Numbered from the stretch's first letter, positions 8,755 to 15,375 are shown. The stretch is DNA of 15,650 bases from Reyranella sp. (GCA_016780605.1 JADHLS010000030.1:1-15650), one strand, 5' to 3'. Notes: a model not told the origin generated them from the letters alone. Numbers and translations: made by a program.

Positions 8755-10004
8755 ATGGCGCGAACCAGCACGTGCCGCTTGCGGCCGGCCGAGAGCTTGA
8801 GCGTGCCCGACGAATCGAGGTCGCCTTCGCCCACCATGGCGGTGTCGGCGGCGATCGGCCTGTCGTTCAATCGGCCGCCGCCGCCCTTGATCAGCTTGCG
8901 CGCCTCGTTGCGGCTTTCCGCCAGGCCGGCCTCGTGCAGCAGCTCGAAGGCGGCGACGCCGGCAGCGAGCCGCGCCCGCGGCACGTCGACCGTGGGCAGC
9001 GTGTCGGCGCGCGCGCCTTCCTCGAAGGTGCGCCGCGCCGTCTCGGCCGCCTCATCGGCGGCCTTGCGGCCATGCGCCAGCGCGGTGATCTCGGTGGCCA
9101 GGATCTTCTTGGCCTCGTTGATCTCCTGGCCTTGAAGCGCCTCGAGCCGAGCGATCTCGTCCAGCGGCATCTCGGTGAAGAGCTTGAGGAAGCGACCGAC
9201 GTCGTCGTCCTCGGTGTTGCGCCAGTACTGCCAGAAATCATATGGCGAGACGCGCTCGGGATTGAGCCACACGGCACCGGCCATGGTCTTGCCCATCTTG
9301 GCGCCCGACGAGGTGGCGATGAGCGGCGTCGTCACGGCGAAGAGCTCGGCGCCCTGCATGCGCCGTCCCAGGTCGACGCCCATGACGATGTTGCCCCACT
9401 GGTCCGAGCCGCCCATCTGCACGATGCAGTTCTGGCGCTTGAACAGCTCCACGAAATCGTAGGACTGCAGGATCATGTAGTTGAACTCGAGGAAGCTGAA
9501 CGGCTGGTCGCGCTCGAGCCTGAGCTTCACCGAGTCCATGCTGAGCATCCGGTTGACCGAGAAATGGCGGCCGACATCGCGCAGCAGCGGGATGTAGCGC
9601 AGCTCGTCGAGCCAATCGGCATTGTTCGCCATCACCGCGTCGGTCGGACCGTTGCCGAACGTCAGATACTTCGCGAACACCTTCTTGATGCCGGCCATGT
9701 TGGCGCCGATCTGTTCGTCGCTCAGCAGCGGCCTCGCCTCGTCGCGGAACGACGGATCGCCCACCTTGGTCGTGCCGCCGCCCATCAGCGTGACCGGCTT
9801 ATGACCCGTCTTCTGCCACCAGCGCAGCATCATGATCTGCAGCAGCGAGCCGACATGCAGCGAATCGGCGGTGCAGTCGAAGCCGATATAGGCGGTGCGC
9901 ACGCCGGTCGCGAGCAGCTCGTCGAGCCGCGCCGCGTCGCTGCACTGATGGACCATGCCGCGCTCGTGCACGACACGCATGAAGTCCGATTTGAAGCCCG
10001 CCAT
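8751..10004 (-). CDS. tyrS: Tyrosyl-tRNA synthetase
   Basis: 417 residues, the normal bacterial TyrRS length. It charges tRNA-Tyr with tyrosine in the cytoplasm and is a class I synthetase. The HIGH-type motif is HVGS at residues 50-53, after [11 protein letters not shown]. The KMSKS loop is KMGKT at residues 236-240, a form common in alphaproteobacterial and other TyrZ/TyrS-like enzymes. Tyrosine-pocket segments YMILQSYDF (176-184) and [10 protein letters not shown] (196-205) are intact. An S4-type RNA-binding domain occupies about residues 350-415 ([19 protein letters not shown]). The ATG at 10004 has GAGAG just upstream. It is divergent from anmK (76 bp between starts) and converges on the AsmA-like gene with a 4-bp stop overlap. 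Confidence 0.97.
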   Translation of the reverse strand: MAGFKSDFMRVVHERGMVHQCSDAARLDELLATGVRTAYIGFDCTADSLHVGSLLQIMMLRWWQKTGHKPVTLMGGGTTKVGDPSFRDEARPLLSDEQIGANMAGIKKVFAKYLTFGNGPTDAVMANNADWLDELRYIPLLRDVGRHFSVNRMLSMDSVKLRLERDQPFSFLEFNYMILQSYDFVELFKRQNCIVQMGGSDQWGNIVMGVDLGRRMQGAELFAVTTPLIATSSGAKMGKTMAGAVWLNPERVSPYDFWQYWRNTEDDDVGRFLKLFTEMPLDEIARLEALQGQEINEAKKILATEITALAHGRKAADEAAETARRTFEEGARADTLPTVDVPRARLAAGVAAFELLHEAGLAESRNEARKLIKGGGGRLNDRPIAADTAMVGEGDLDSSGTLKLSAGRKRHVLVRAI

Positions 10005-10035
10005 CTCTCAGCCTGTTGTCCCTGAAGCGCCGCGG

Positions 10036-10063
10036 GTTTAACACGGGGCCGACCGCCTCTCAA
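10036..10063 (-). promoter_or_regulatory. Candidate tyrS promoter in the tyrS-anmK divergent gap
   Basis: Reading the minus strand, TTGAGA (complement of 10058-10063) is followed after 16 nt by TTAAAC (complement of 10036-10041), about 30 nt before the tyrS ATG. The match to sigma-70-type -35/-10 boxes is moderate (the -10 is weak), and the gap is only 76 bp. No comparably good element was seen for anmK. Confidence 0.3.
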
Positions 10064-10080
10064 CGGACCAGCTCCCGCGT

Positions 10081-11178
10081 ATGTCTTCACCCTCCCTGCG
10101 CGCCCTTGGCCTGATGAGCGGCACGTCGGTCGACGGCGTGGACGTGGCCCTGATCGAAACCGATGGCGAGCAGGTGACGTCCTTCGGATCGTTCCTCACG
10201 GCTCCCTATTCGGACGGGGTCCGCCGGCATATCCGTGCGGCGTTCGGTGCCGCTGGTCCGAATGACCAGACAGAAGCCGCCGACCGGGCGGTGACCGAGG
10301 CCCATATCGAAGCAGTAAGGCGGTGGTCGCAAGAGAGTGGCGTCTCGCTGTCGACCGTCGATGTCGTGGGCTTCCACGGTCAAACCATCACGCATCGTCC
10401 CGAGCGGCGCTTCACCTGGCAGATCGGCGACGGCGCGGCGCTGGCGCGTGCGATCGGCGTCAAGGTGGTAAGCGACCTGCGCATCTCCGACGTGAAGGCG
10501 GGCGGCCAGGGCGCGCCACTGGTGCCGGTCTATCACGCAGCGTTGGCACACGACCTGCCAAAGCCGCTCGTGGTGGTGAATATCGGCGGCGTCGGCAACG
10601 TCACGTGGATTGGCGGTGACGGGATCGGCGCCGACGACTCGTTGCTGGCGTTCGACACCGGACCGGGCAACGGGCCGATCGACGACTGGTGCATGCGCCG
10701 CGCCGGCCAGCGCTTCGACCGCGACGGCGCGCTCGCCGCCGCCGGCAAGGTCGATCGCGCGCGCGTCGAGCGCTTCAGCGAGCATCGCTACTTTGCGCTG
10801 AAGCCGCCCAAGTCGCTCGACCGCGGCGATTTCGGCGATGCCTGGGCGGACGGCCTCAGCGTCGTCGATGGCGCGGCGACGCTAACACGCGGCACGGCGC
10901 GCGCCATCGCCTTGGCGGCACGCCACTTCCCGGCGCCGGTCGCGCAATGGGTCATCTCGGGCGGCGGCGCGCGCAACCCGACGCTGCTCAAGGCGATCGG
11001 CGAGGAGACGGGCGGCAAGGTCGTCACGGCCGCCAGCCTCGGCTGGAACGGCGATGCGCTGGAAGCGCAGGCCTTCGCCTTTCTCGCCGTGCGTTCATTG
11101 CGCGGCCTGCCCATCACCTTTCCCGGAACGACCGGCGCGCCGCGTCCGATGACGGGCGGCCGGCTGGATGAGCCCTAA
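10081..11178 (+). CDS. anmK: Anhydro-N-acetylmuramic acid kinase
   Basis: 365 residues, typical of the family. AnmK hydrolyses the 1,6-anhydro bond of anhydroMurNAc and phosphorylates it to MurNAc-6-phosphate in peptidoglycan recycling. The N-terminal nucleotide-binding loop GLMSGTSVDGVDVAL (residues 10-24) is diagnostic. NIGGVGNVTW (near 167-176) and AFDTGPGNGPIDDW (near 190-203) follow, the latter with Asp192 in the FDTGPGN position that holds the catalytic Asp in characterised AnmKs. GGGARNPTL near 299-307 is the ATPase-fold adenosine segment. No clear Shine-Dalgarno precedes the ATG at 10081, but the N-terminal motif starts so early that little freedom for another start remains. No murQ or amidase gene is adjacent. 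The stop TAA overlaps the hydrolase stop within CTAA (11175-11178). Confidence 0.95.
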   Translation: MSSPSLRALGLMSGTSVDGVDVALIETDGEQVTSFGSFLTAPYSDGVRRHIRAAFGAAGPNDQTEAADRAVTEAHIEAVRRWSQESGVSLSTVDVVGFHGQTITHRPERRFTWQIGDGAALARAIGVKVVSDLRISDVKAGGQGAPLVPVYHAALAHDLPKPLVVVNIGGVGNVTWIGGDGIGADDSLLAFDTGPGNGPIDDWCMRRAGQRFDRDGALAAAGKVDRARVERFSEHRYFALKPPKSLDRGDFGDAWADGLSVVDGAATLTRGTARAIALAARHFPAPVAQWVISGGGARNPTLLKAIGEETGGKVVTAASLGWNGDALEAQAFAFLAVRSLRGLPITFPGTTGAPRPMTGGRLDEP

Positions 11179-11849
11179 GGCTCCTTGTTGGAGGTCGCGC
11201 GGCCCGGCGGATTGACCAGGCACTTGGCGACGTACTTGTCGACGTCGACCGCAAGCTTGTCGAGCGAGTCGTGATAGAAGTGGTTGGCGCCCTTGATGGT
11301 GCGCGATTCCACCGTGATGCCCTTCTGCAGCGACAGCCGCGCCACCAGCTTCTGGATGTCGGCGATCGGCACGACTTCGTCCTTCTCCGCGCCGACGATC
11401 AGGCCCGACGACGGGCAGGGCGCGAGGAAGGCGAAGTCGTAGGAGTTTGCCGGCGGCGAGACGGAGACGAAGCAATCGATCTCGGGCCGTCGCATCAGGA
11501 GTTGCATGCCGATCCAGGCACCGAACGAGTAGCCCGCGATCCAGCACGATTTCGCGTCGGCGTTCATGGCCTGCAACCAGTCGAGCGCCGCCGCCGCGTC
11601 GCTGAGCTCACCCATGCCGTTGTCGAAGCGGCCCTGGCTGCGGCCCACCCCGCGGGTGTTGAAGCGCAACACCGAGAAGCCGCGATTCACGAAGACGTGG
11701 AACAGCGAGAAGACGACCTTGTGGTTCATCGTCCCGCCATATTGCGGATGGGGATGGAGGATCAGCGCAATCGGCGCGTGTTCTTCCTTGCTCTGGTGAT
11801 AGCGACCTTCGAGGCGACCCTCCGGGCCGGTGAACATCACATCAGGCAT
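11175..11849 (-). CDS. Small alpha/beta hydrolase (COG2945-like)
   Basis: 224 residues forming a compact alpha/beta hydrolase fold. The oxyanion region HPHPQYGGTMNHKVV (residues 32-46) and FNTRGVGRSQG (63-73) are the marks of this subfamily. The nucleophile elbow is GYSFGA with Ser108. The likely triad partners are Asp157 (GAEKDEVVP) and His190 (GANHFY). The family is predicted to be cytoplasmic esterase- or dienelactone-hydrolase-like, with no established natural substrate, so no gene name is given. The ATG at 11849 has GGAG about 9 nt upstream. It diverges from iscR across a 232-bp region that contains paired IscR-like sites, so shared regulation is possible but unproven. It converges on anmK with a 4-bp overlap. 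Confidence 0.85.
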   Translation of the reverse strand: MPDVMFTGPEGRLEGRYHQSKEEHAPIALILHPHPQYGGTMNHKVVFSLFHVFVNRGFSVLRFNTRGVGRSQGRFDNGMGELSDAAAALDWLQAMNADAKSCWIAGYSFGAWIGMQLLMRRPEIDCFVSVSPPANSYDFAFLAPCPSSGLIVGAEKDEVVPIADIQKLVARLSLQKGITVESRTIKGANHFYHDSLDKLAVDVDKYVAKCLVNPPGRATSNKEP

Positions 11850-11920
11850 CTAGACTCCGGTCTTTCCTCATTATTGGCCGCCGGACGCGGGCCGGAGCAG
11901 CGAAATTTGGGGGATTCTTG

Positions 11921-11945
11921 ATACTTGACCGACTTACTCAGGTTT
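11921..11945 (-). promoter_or_regulatory. Candidate IscR-binding site 1 (iscR upstream region)
   Basis: On the minus strand the site reads AAACCTGAG-N7-GTCAAGTAT. On the plus strand it matches about 21 of 25 positions of the E. coli type 1 IscR consensus (ATASYYGAC-N7-GTCRRSTAT with preferred spacer bases). It shares the core GAG-N7-GTC with the copies at 11949-11973 and 13631-13655. It overlaps the candidate iscR -35 element, as expected for repression by [2Fe-2S]-IscR. Matching was done by eye. Confidence 0.6.
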
Positions 11946-11953
11946 ATTAAACC
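11924..11953 (+). promoter_or_regulatory. Candidate iscR promoter
   Basis: CTTGACC (11924-11930) is a good alphaproteobacterial -35 match. A -10 is less clear: TTAAAC (11947-11952) at 16-bp spacing is the best fit. Transcription would begin near 11958-11960, giving a leader of about 120 nt before the GTG at 12082. The element lies inside the paired IscR-like sites. Confidence 0.4.
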
Positions 11954-11973
11954 CGAGCCATTCAGTCGGTTTT
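11949..11973 (+). promoter_or_regulatory. Candidate IscR-binding site 2 (iscR upstream region)
   Basis: It reads AAACCCGAG-N7-GTCGGTTTT, about 19 of 25 positions of the E. coli type 1 consensus. It is placed in opposite orientation to site 1 with only 3 bp between them, so the two AAACCYGAG halves face each other and make the GGTTTATTAAACC palindrome (11941-11953). The E. coli iscR promoter also has more than one adjacent IscR site. Confidence 0.5.
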
Positions 11974-12011
11974 TCCCCAGATCCCTGTGTGGAGGACCGC
12001 AATATCGTAGT

Positions 12012-12042
12012 AACGCCTTGGTTTTCAAGACCTTTAGGCGTT
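12012..12042 (+). other. Hairpin in the iscR 5' leader
   Basis: AACGCCT (12012-12018) and AGGCGTT (12036-12042) are perfect inverted repeats of 7 bp. Inside them GGTT and GACC (12020-12023 / 12029-12032) can extend the stem with one G-U pair. No T-run follows, so it is not an intrinsic terminator. It lies about 40 nt before the iscR start and could affect translation, mRNA stability or protein binding. The function is unknown. Confidence 0.4.
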
Positions 12043-12070
12043 CGGACAGACGGCCGGTCGCGCCGGCACG

Positions 12071-12076
12071 AGGAGG
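12071..12076 (+). promoter_or_regulatory. iscR Shine-Dalgarno that decides the GTG start
   Basis: AGGAGG (12071-12076) precedes GTG 12082 by 5 nt. The next upstream in-frame start (GTG 11989) would add 31 residues with atypical codons and no IscR homology. The nearby ATG at 12077 is out of frame and closes at once. Confidence 0.8.
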
Positions 12077-12081
12077 ATGCT

Positions 12082-12558
12082 GTGAAGCTCAGCACCAAAG
12101 GGCGTTACGCCGTGATGGCAATGGTCGATCTGGCGCGTCATGCGCAGGCCAAGCCGGTGTCTTTGTCTGACATTGCAACCCGCCAGGAAATCTCCCTGTC
12201 ATATCTCGAGCAGCTTTTCGCGCGGCTGCGTCGGGCGGGCCTGGTGAAGAGCGTGCGCGGCCCCGGGGGCGGCTATCGCCTGGCGCGTGGCTCGGCCGAG
12301 ACCAGGGTTTCGGAGATCATCCTGGCGGTCGACGAGCCGATAAAGGCGACGCGTTGCACCGAGATGGGCGCCACCGGTTGCCGCGCCGACCGCAGCAAGT
12401 GCCTGACGCACGACCTGTGGGAGGAGCTGGGCAACCAGATCCACACGTTCCTGAGCTCGGTGACCCTGCTCGACGTGCTCGAGCGGCGCCTGGCGCCACG
12501 CATCGCCGAGGCGCCGGCCGCGGCCAACAACGATTCGTCGATGGCCGCCGCCAGCTAG
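12082..12558 (+). CDS. iscR: Rrf2-family iron-sulfur cluster assembly regulator IscR
   Basis: 158 residues from GTG 12082. It starts with the canonical MKLSTKGRYAVMAMVDLA. A winged helix follows, with recognition region ISLSYLEQLFARLRRAGLV (37-55) and wing VRGPGGGYRLAR (58-69). The cluster-binding segment has Cys92, Cys100, Cys107 and His110 (TRC...GC...KCLTH), the Cys3His ligand set of [2Fe-2S] IscR. Spacing is C-x7-C-x6-C rather than the x5/x5 of E. coli. Known role: senses Fe-S status, with the holo form repressing isc genes. Putative binding sites lie directly upstream and again before iscS, consistent with autoregulation. The next gene follows after 9 bp. Confidence 0.95.
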   Translation: MKLSTKGRYAVMAMVDLARHAQAKPVSLSDIATRQEISLSYLEQLFARLRRAGLVKSVRGPGGGYRLARGSAETRVSEIILAVDEPIKATRCTEMGATGCRADRSKCLTHDLWEELGNQIHTFLSSVTLLDVLERRLAPRIAEAPAAANNDSSMAAAS

Positions 12559-12567
12559 GTCGGTTCG

Positions 12568-13677
12568 ATGTCCGCGTACCTGGATCACAACGCCACCAGC
12601 CCGCTTCGCCCCGTGGCGTTCGAGGCCATGGTCGAGGCGTTGCGTATCGGTGGCAATCCCTCCGCCGTGCACGCCGTCGGCCGCAGGGCACGGGCGATGG
12701 TCGACAGGGCGCGGCGCCAGGTGGGCACGTTGGTAGGCGCCTTGCCGGCTGAAGTCATCTTCACCTCAGGCGGGACCGAAGCCAATAACATGGCGCTTGC
12801 CGGCACGGGCCGGCGCCGTGTCCTGATCTCGGCCATCGAGCACGAAAGCGTGGCGCGGGCGGTTCCCGATGCCGAGATCGTGCCGGTGGACGGCGAGGGC
12901 GTGATCGACCTTGCTGCCCTGGAGCGCAAGCTCGCCGACTCGGACGAGCCCGCTTTGGTGTCGGTGATGTTCGCCAACAACGAGACGGGCGTGCTGCAGC
13001 CGTTTGCCGATGTCGTTCGCGTGGCCCGCAAGGCCGGCGCTCTGGTTCATTGCGACGCCGTTCAGGGCGCCGGCAAGATTCCGGTCGATCTACACGGGCT
13101 CGGCATCGACTATCTCAGCCTCGCCGCCCACAAGCTCGGCGGCCCGACTGGCGTCGGCGCGCTGGTCGTGCGGGGTGGCGCGCCGTTCACGACCGACCGT
13201 CTTGGCGGTGGGCAAGAGACCAACCGGCGGGCTGGCACGGAGAACCTGTCCGGCATCGTGGGCTTCGGCGCTGCGGCTGAGGCGGCAGGCAAGGGCCTCG
13301 ACCCGACGCTGCGCGATCACGCCGAAGCGGCGTTGCTCGAGATTGCCCCGGGTGCGCGCGTGTTCAGCGCCGGCGCAAGACGGTTGCCCAATACGACCTA
13401 CGTCTCGATGCCCGGCGTTGCCGCCGAAACCCAGGTCATGGCTCTCGATCTTGCGGGCGTCTGTGTCAGCGCAGGTTCCGCCTGCTCCTCGGGCAAGGTG
13501 CATCGCTCGGCGGTGCTGGCGGCCATGGGAGTAGAAGATGTCGAGGCGGGCACTGCGATCAGAATCAGCTTCGGTTGGAACTCTGTCCCACAGGATATCG
13601 ATCGCTTGATCGCAGCCTGGCGGGACCTATATATCCGAGTGGGAAAGTCGGATATAGCCAAGGCCAAGGCAGCGTAG
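12568..13677 (+). CDS. Cysteine desulfurase, NifS/IscS-like paralog preceding iscS
   Basis: 369 residues, a PLP enzyme of the aminotransferase class V fold. Visible catalytic features are YLDHNATSPLR at the N terminus, the TSGGTEANN phosphate-binding loop (66-74), His92, Asp163 and Gln166 in HCDAVQGAGK, PLP-Lys189 in AAHKLGG, and the persulfide Cys306 in SAGSACSSGKVHRS. All needed residues are present, so it should be active in releasing sulfur from cysteine. It is shorter than the IscS encoded just downstream and clearly diverged from it. It lacks the SPLWEM...SIEW tail that in IscS lies near the IscU-docking end. Tandem desulfurase genes before iscU are also known in Rickettsia (from memory). 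Its start has no strong Shine-Dalgarno and lies 9 bp after iscR. The 3' end contains the internal IscR-like site. Confidence 0.92.
   Translation: MSAYLDHNATSPLRPVAFEAMVEALRIGGNPSAVHAVGRRARAMVDRARRQVGTLVGALPAEVIFTSGGTEANNMALAGTGRRRVLISAIEHESVARAVPDAEIVPVDGEGVIDLAALERKLADSDEPALVSVMFANNETGVLQPFADVVRVARKAGALVHCDAVQGAGKIPVDLHGLGIDYLSLAAHKLGGPTGVGALVVRGGAPFTTDRLGGGQETNRRAGTENLSGIVGFGAAAEAAGKGLDPTLRDHAEAALLEIAPGARVFSAGARRLPNTTYVSMPGVAAETQVMALDLAGVCVSAGSACSSGKVHRSAVLAAMGVEDVEAGTAIRISFGWNSVPQDIDRLIAAWRDLYIRVGKSDIAKAKAA
13606..13635 (+). promoter_or_regulatory. Candidate internal promoter for iscS-iscU-iscA
   Basis: TTGATC (13606-13611) is followed by TATATA (13628-13633, 16-bp spacer) or TATATC (13630-13635, 18-bp spacer). 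The AT-rich block stands out in the GC-rich 3' end of the preceding desulfurase gene. Its -10 overlaps the IscR-like site 13631-13655. Transcription would start near 13640, about 55 nt before the iscS ATG. Confidence 0.4.
13631..13655 (+). promoter_or_regulatory. Candidate IscR-binding site 3, inside the first desulfurase gene
   Basis: It reads ATATCCGAG-N7-GTCGGATAT, about 19 of 25 positions of the E. coli type 1 consensus. Its outer arms are a perfect inverted repeat: TATATCCGA at 13630-13638 and TCGGATATA at 13648-13656. It shares CCGAG-N7-GTCGG exactly with site 2. It ends 40 bp before the iscS start codon. Confidence 0.5.
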
Positions 13678-13695
13678 GAATTTCAAGGGGTTAGC

Positions 13696-14934
13696 ATGAA
13701 CGTTCATACCCAGATTCGGCGCAACGACCAGCCGATCTATCTCGACTACCAGGCCACCACGCCGCTCGATCCGCGGGTCCTGGAAGCGATGATGCCGTAC
13801 TTCACCCACCAGTTCGGCAACCCGCATTCGCGCAGCCACTCCTATGGCTGGGAAGCTGAGGAAGGCGTCGAGAAGGCGCGCGCGCAGGTCGCCAAGCTGG
13901 TCGGCGCCGACGAGAAGGAAGTGATCTTCACCTCGGGCGCCACCGAATCGAACAACCTCGCCATCCGCGGCGTCGCCGAGTTCTACAAGGACCGCAAGAA
14001 TCACATCGTCACCACCGTGACCGAGCACAAGTGCGTGCTCGATACCTGCCGCCATCTCGAGCAGCAGGGTTTCGAGGTGACCTATCTGCCGGTCCAGAAG
14101 AACGGCCTGATCGATCTCGACGCCTTGCGAGCGGCCATCACCGACAAGACGGTGGTGGTGTCGATCATGGCGGTGAACAACGAGATCGGCGTCATCCAGC
14201 CGCTGGCCGAGATCGGCAAGATCTGCCGTGAGAAGAAGGTCTTCTTCCACACCGATGCCGCGCAGGCCGCCGGCAAGATCCCGCTCGACGTCGAGGCGAT
14301 GAACATCGACCTCATGAGCATCTCGGGTCACAAGATCTACGGTCCCAAGGGCATCGGCGCCCTCTACGTGCGCCGCAAGCCGCGCGTGCGGCTGGTGCCG
14401 CTGATCGTCGGCGGCGGCCAGGAGCGCGGTTTCCGCTCGGGCACGCTGCCAACGCCGCTCTGCGTCGGGCTGGGCGAGGCGGCCGAGATCGCCATGAACG
14501 AGATGGACGAGGAGGCCAAGCGCCTCACCAAGCTGCAGCAGCGCATGCTGAAGGGCCTGCAGGATCGCCTGCCCGAGATCTTCGTCAACGGCGACCTCGA
14601 GCATCGCATCCCCGGCAACCTCAACATCAGCTTCGCCTATGTCGAGGGCGAATCGCTGATGATGGGCATCAAGAACCTGGCGGTGTCGTCGGGGTCGGCC
14701 TGCACCTCGGCCTCACTTGAGCCGAGCTACGTGCTGCGGGCGCTCGGCGTCGACGAGGAACTGGCACACACGTCGCTGCGCATCGGCCTTGGCCGCTTCA
14801 CGACCGAGCATGAGGTCGACACGGCGGTCGACGAGCTGGTGCGTCATGTCAAGAAGCTTCGCGAGATGAGCCCGCTCTGGGAGATGGCTCAGGAAGGCAT
14901 CGATATCAAGTCCATCGAATGGGCTGCCCACTGA
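13696..14934 (+). CDS. iscS: Cysteine desulfurase IscS
   Basis: 412 residues, close in length to E. coli IscS (404). It moves sulfur from L-cysteine as a persulfide to IscU and other acceptors. Catalytic residues are visible: His111 (TEHK), Asp187 and Gln190 (HTDAAQ), PLP-Lys213 ([10 protein letters not shown]) and the mobile-loop Cys336 ([21 protein letters not shown]). The C-terminal SPLWEM and [12 protein letters not shown] closely follow E. coli IscS and include the region that docks IscU. ATG 13696 has AAGGGG (13685-13690) 5 nt upstream. It is 18 bp after the first desulfurase and 30 bp before iscU. A putative IscR-controlled promoter immediately precedes it. Confidence 0.97.
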   Translation: MNVHTQIRRNDQPIYLDYQATTPLDPRVLEAMMPYFTHQFGNPHSRSHSYGWEAEEGVEKARAQVAKLVGADEKEVIFTSGATESNNLAIRGVAEFYKDRKNHIVTTVTEHKCVLDTCRHLEQQGFEVTYLPVQKNGLIDLDALRAAITDKTVVVSIMAVNNEIGVIQPLAEIGKICREKKVFFHTDAAQAAGKIPLDVEAMNIDLMSISGHKIYGPKGIGALYVRRKPRVRLVPLIVGGGQERGFRSGTLPTPLCVGLGEAAEIAMNEMDEEAKRLTKLQQRMLKGLQDRLPEIFVNGDLEHRIPGNLNISFAYVEGESLMMGIKNLAVSSGSACTSASLEPSYVLRALGVDEELAHTSLRIGLGRFTTEHEVDTAVDELVRHVKKLREMSPLWEMAQEGIDIKSIEWAAH

Positions 14935-14953
14935 TTTGCACTGATCTGATTTG
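14929..14953 (+). repeat. Short imperfect tandem repeat spanning the iscS stop codon
   Basis: CACTGATTTG (14929-14938) is followed directly by CACTGATCTGATTTG (14939-14953), so CACTGAT and CTGATTTG each occur twice. The iscS TGA lies in the first unit. It looks like a local slippage duplication in the iscS-iscU spacer, just before the iscU ribosome-binding site. Confidence 0.6.
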
Positions 14954-14962
14954 AGGAGAGGG
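14953..14962 (+). promoter_or_regulatory. Strong iscU Shine-Dalgarno
   Basis: GAGGAGAGGG ends 2 nt before ATG 14965; its GGAG core (14955-14958) is 6 nt away. It is much stronger than the signal of the first desulfurase gene, which fits higher synthesis of the scaffold than of that enzyme (inference). Confidence 0.6.
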
Positions 14963-14964
14963 TT

Positions 14965-15351
14965 ATGGCTTACAGCGACAAGCTGATCGATCACTACGAG
15001 AACCCGCGAAACATCGGGTCGCTCGACAAGAACTCCGAGGATGTCGGCACGGGCCTGGTCGGTGCGCCGGCCTGCGGCGACGTCATGAAGCTGCAGATCA
15101 AGGTCGGACCGGACGGCTTGATCGAGGACGCCAAGTTCAAGACCTTCGGCTGCGGCTCCGCGATCGCCTCGAGCTCGCTCGTCACCGAGTGGGTCAAGGG
15201 CAAGACGATCGACGAGGCCGAGACCATCAAGAACACCGACATCGCCAAGCACCTGGCGCTGCCGCCGGTGAAGATCCACTGCTCGGTCCTGGCCGAGGAT
15301 GCGATCAAGGCGGCGATCGCCGACTACCGTTCAAAGGTCGGCAAGAAGTAA
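14965..15351 (+). CDS. iscU: Iron-sulfur cluster scaffold IscU
   Basis: 128 residues, the same length as E. coli IscU. It assembles a [2Fe-2S] cluster from IscS-derived sulfur and hands it on via HscA/HscB. The ligand residues fall at the same numbers as in E. coli: Cys37 and Asp39 (PACGD), Cys63 (FGCGSAIASSS), and His105 and Cys106 (KIHCS). The chaperone-recognition motif LPPVK is at 99-103, showing that an HscA-type chaperone should exist in this organism, probably downstream of the window. It lies between iscS and iscA with 30- and 24-bp gaps, in one operon. Confidence 0.98.
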   Translation: MAYSDKLIDHYENPRNIGSLDKNSEDVGTGLVGAPACGDVMKLQIKVGPDGLIEDAKFKTFGCGSAIASSSLVTEWVKGKTIDEAETIKNTDIAKHLALPPVKIHCSVLAEDAIKAAIADYRSKVGKK

Positions 15352-15375
15352 CCGCGAGTAGCTAGAGAGAGTTCG

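Noticed and set aside
8772..10025. 417-codon plus-strand frame antisense to tyrS
   Set aside because: It is an exact mirror of the tyrS gene with no domain of its own.
11855..11897. CTCCGG (11855-11860) / CCGGAG (11892-11897) inverted repeat near the hydrolase start
   Set aside because: It has only 6 bp of GC-rich stem with a 31-nt loop and is easily expected by chance at this base composition.
11927..11975. ACCGAC...GTCGGT followed by T-run read as an intrinsic terminator
   Set aside because: It is better explained as the outer arms of the paired IscR-like sites. The loop is long and the likely transcription start lies inside it.
11989..12081. N-terminal extension of iscR from GTG 11989
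   Set aside because: The codons are unlike the rest of the gene (GTA, TTT, TCA, AGA, TTA), the region holds a hairpin, and the AGGAGG plus MKLSTKGRYAV start at 12082 matches the family.
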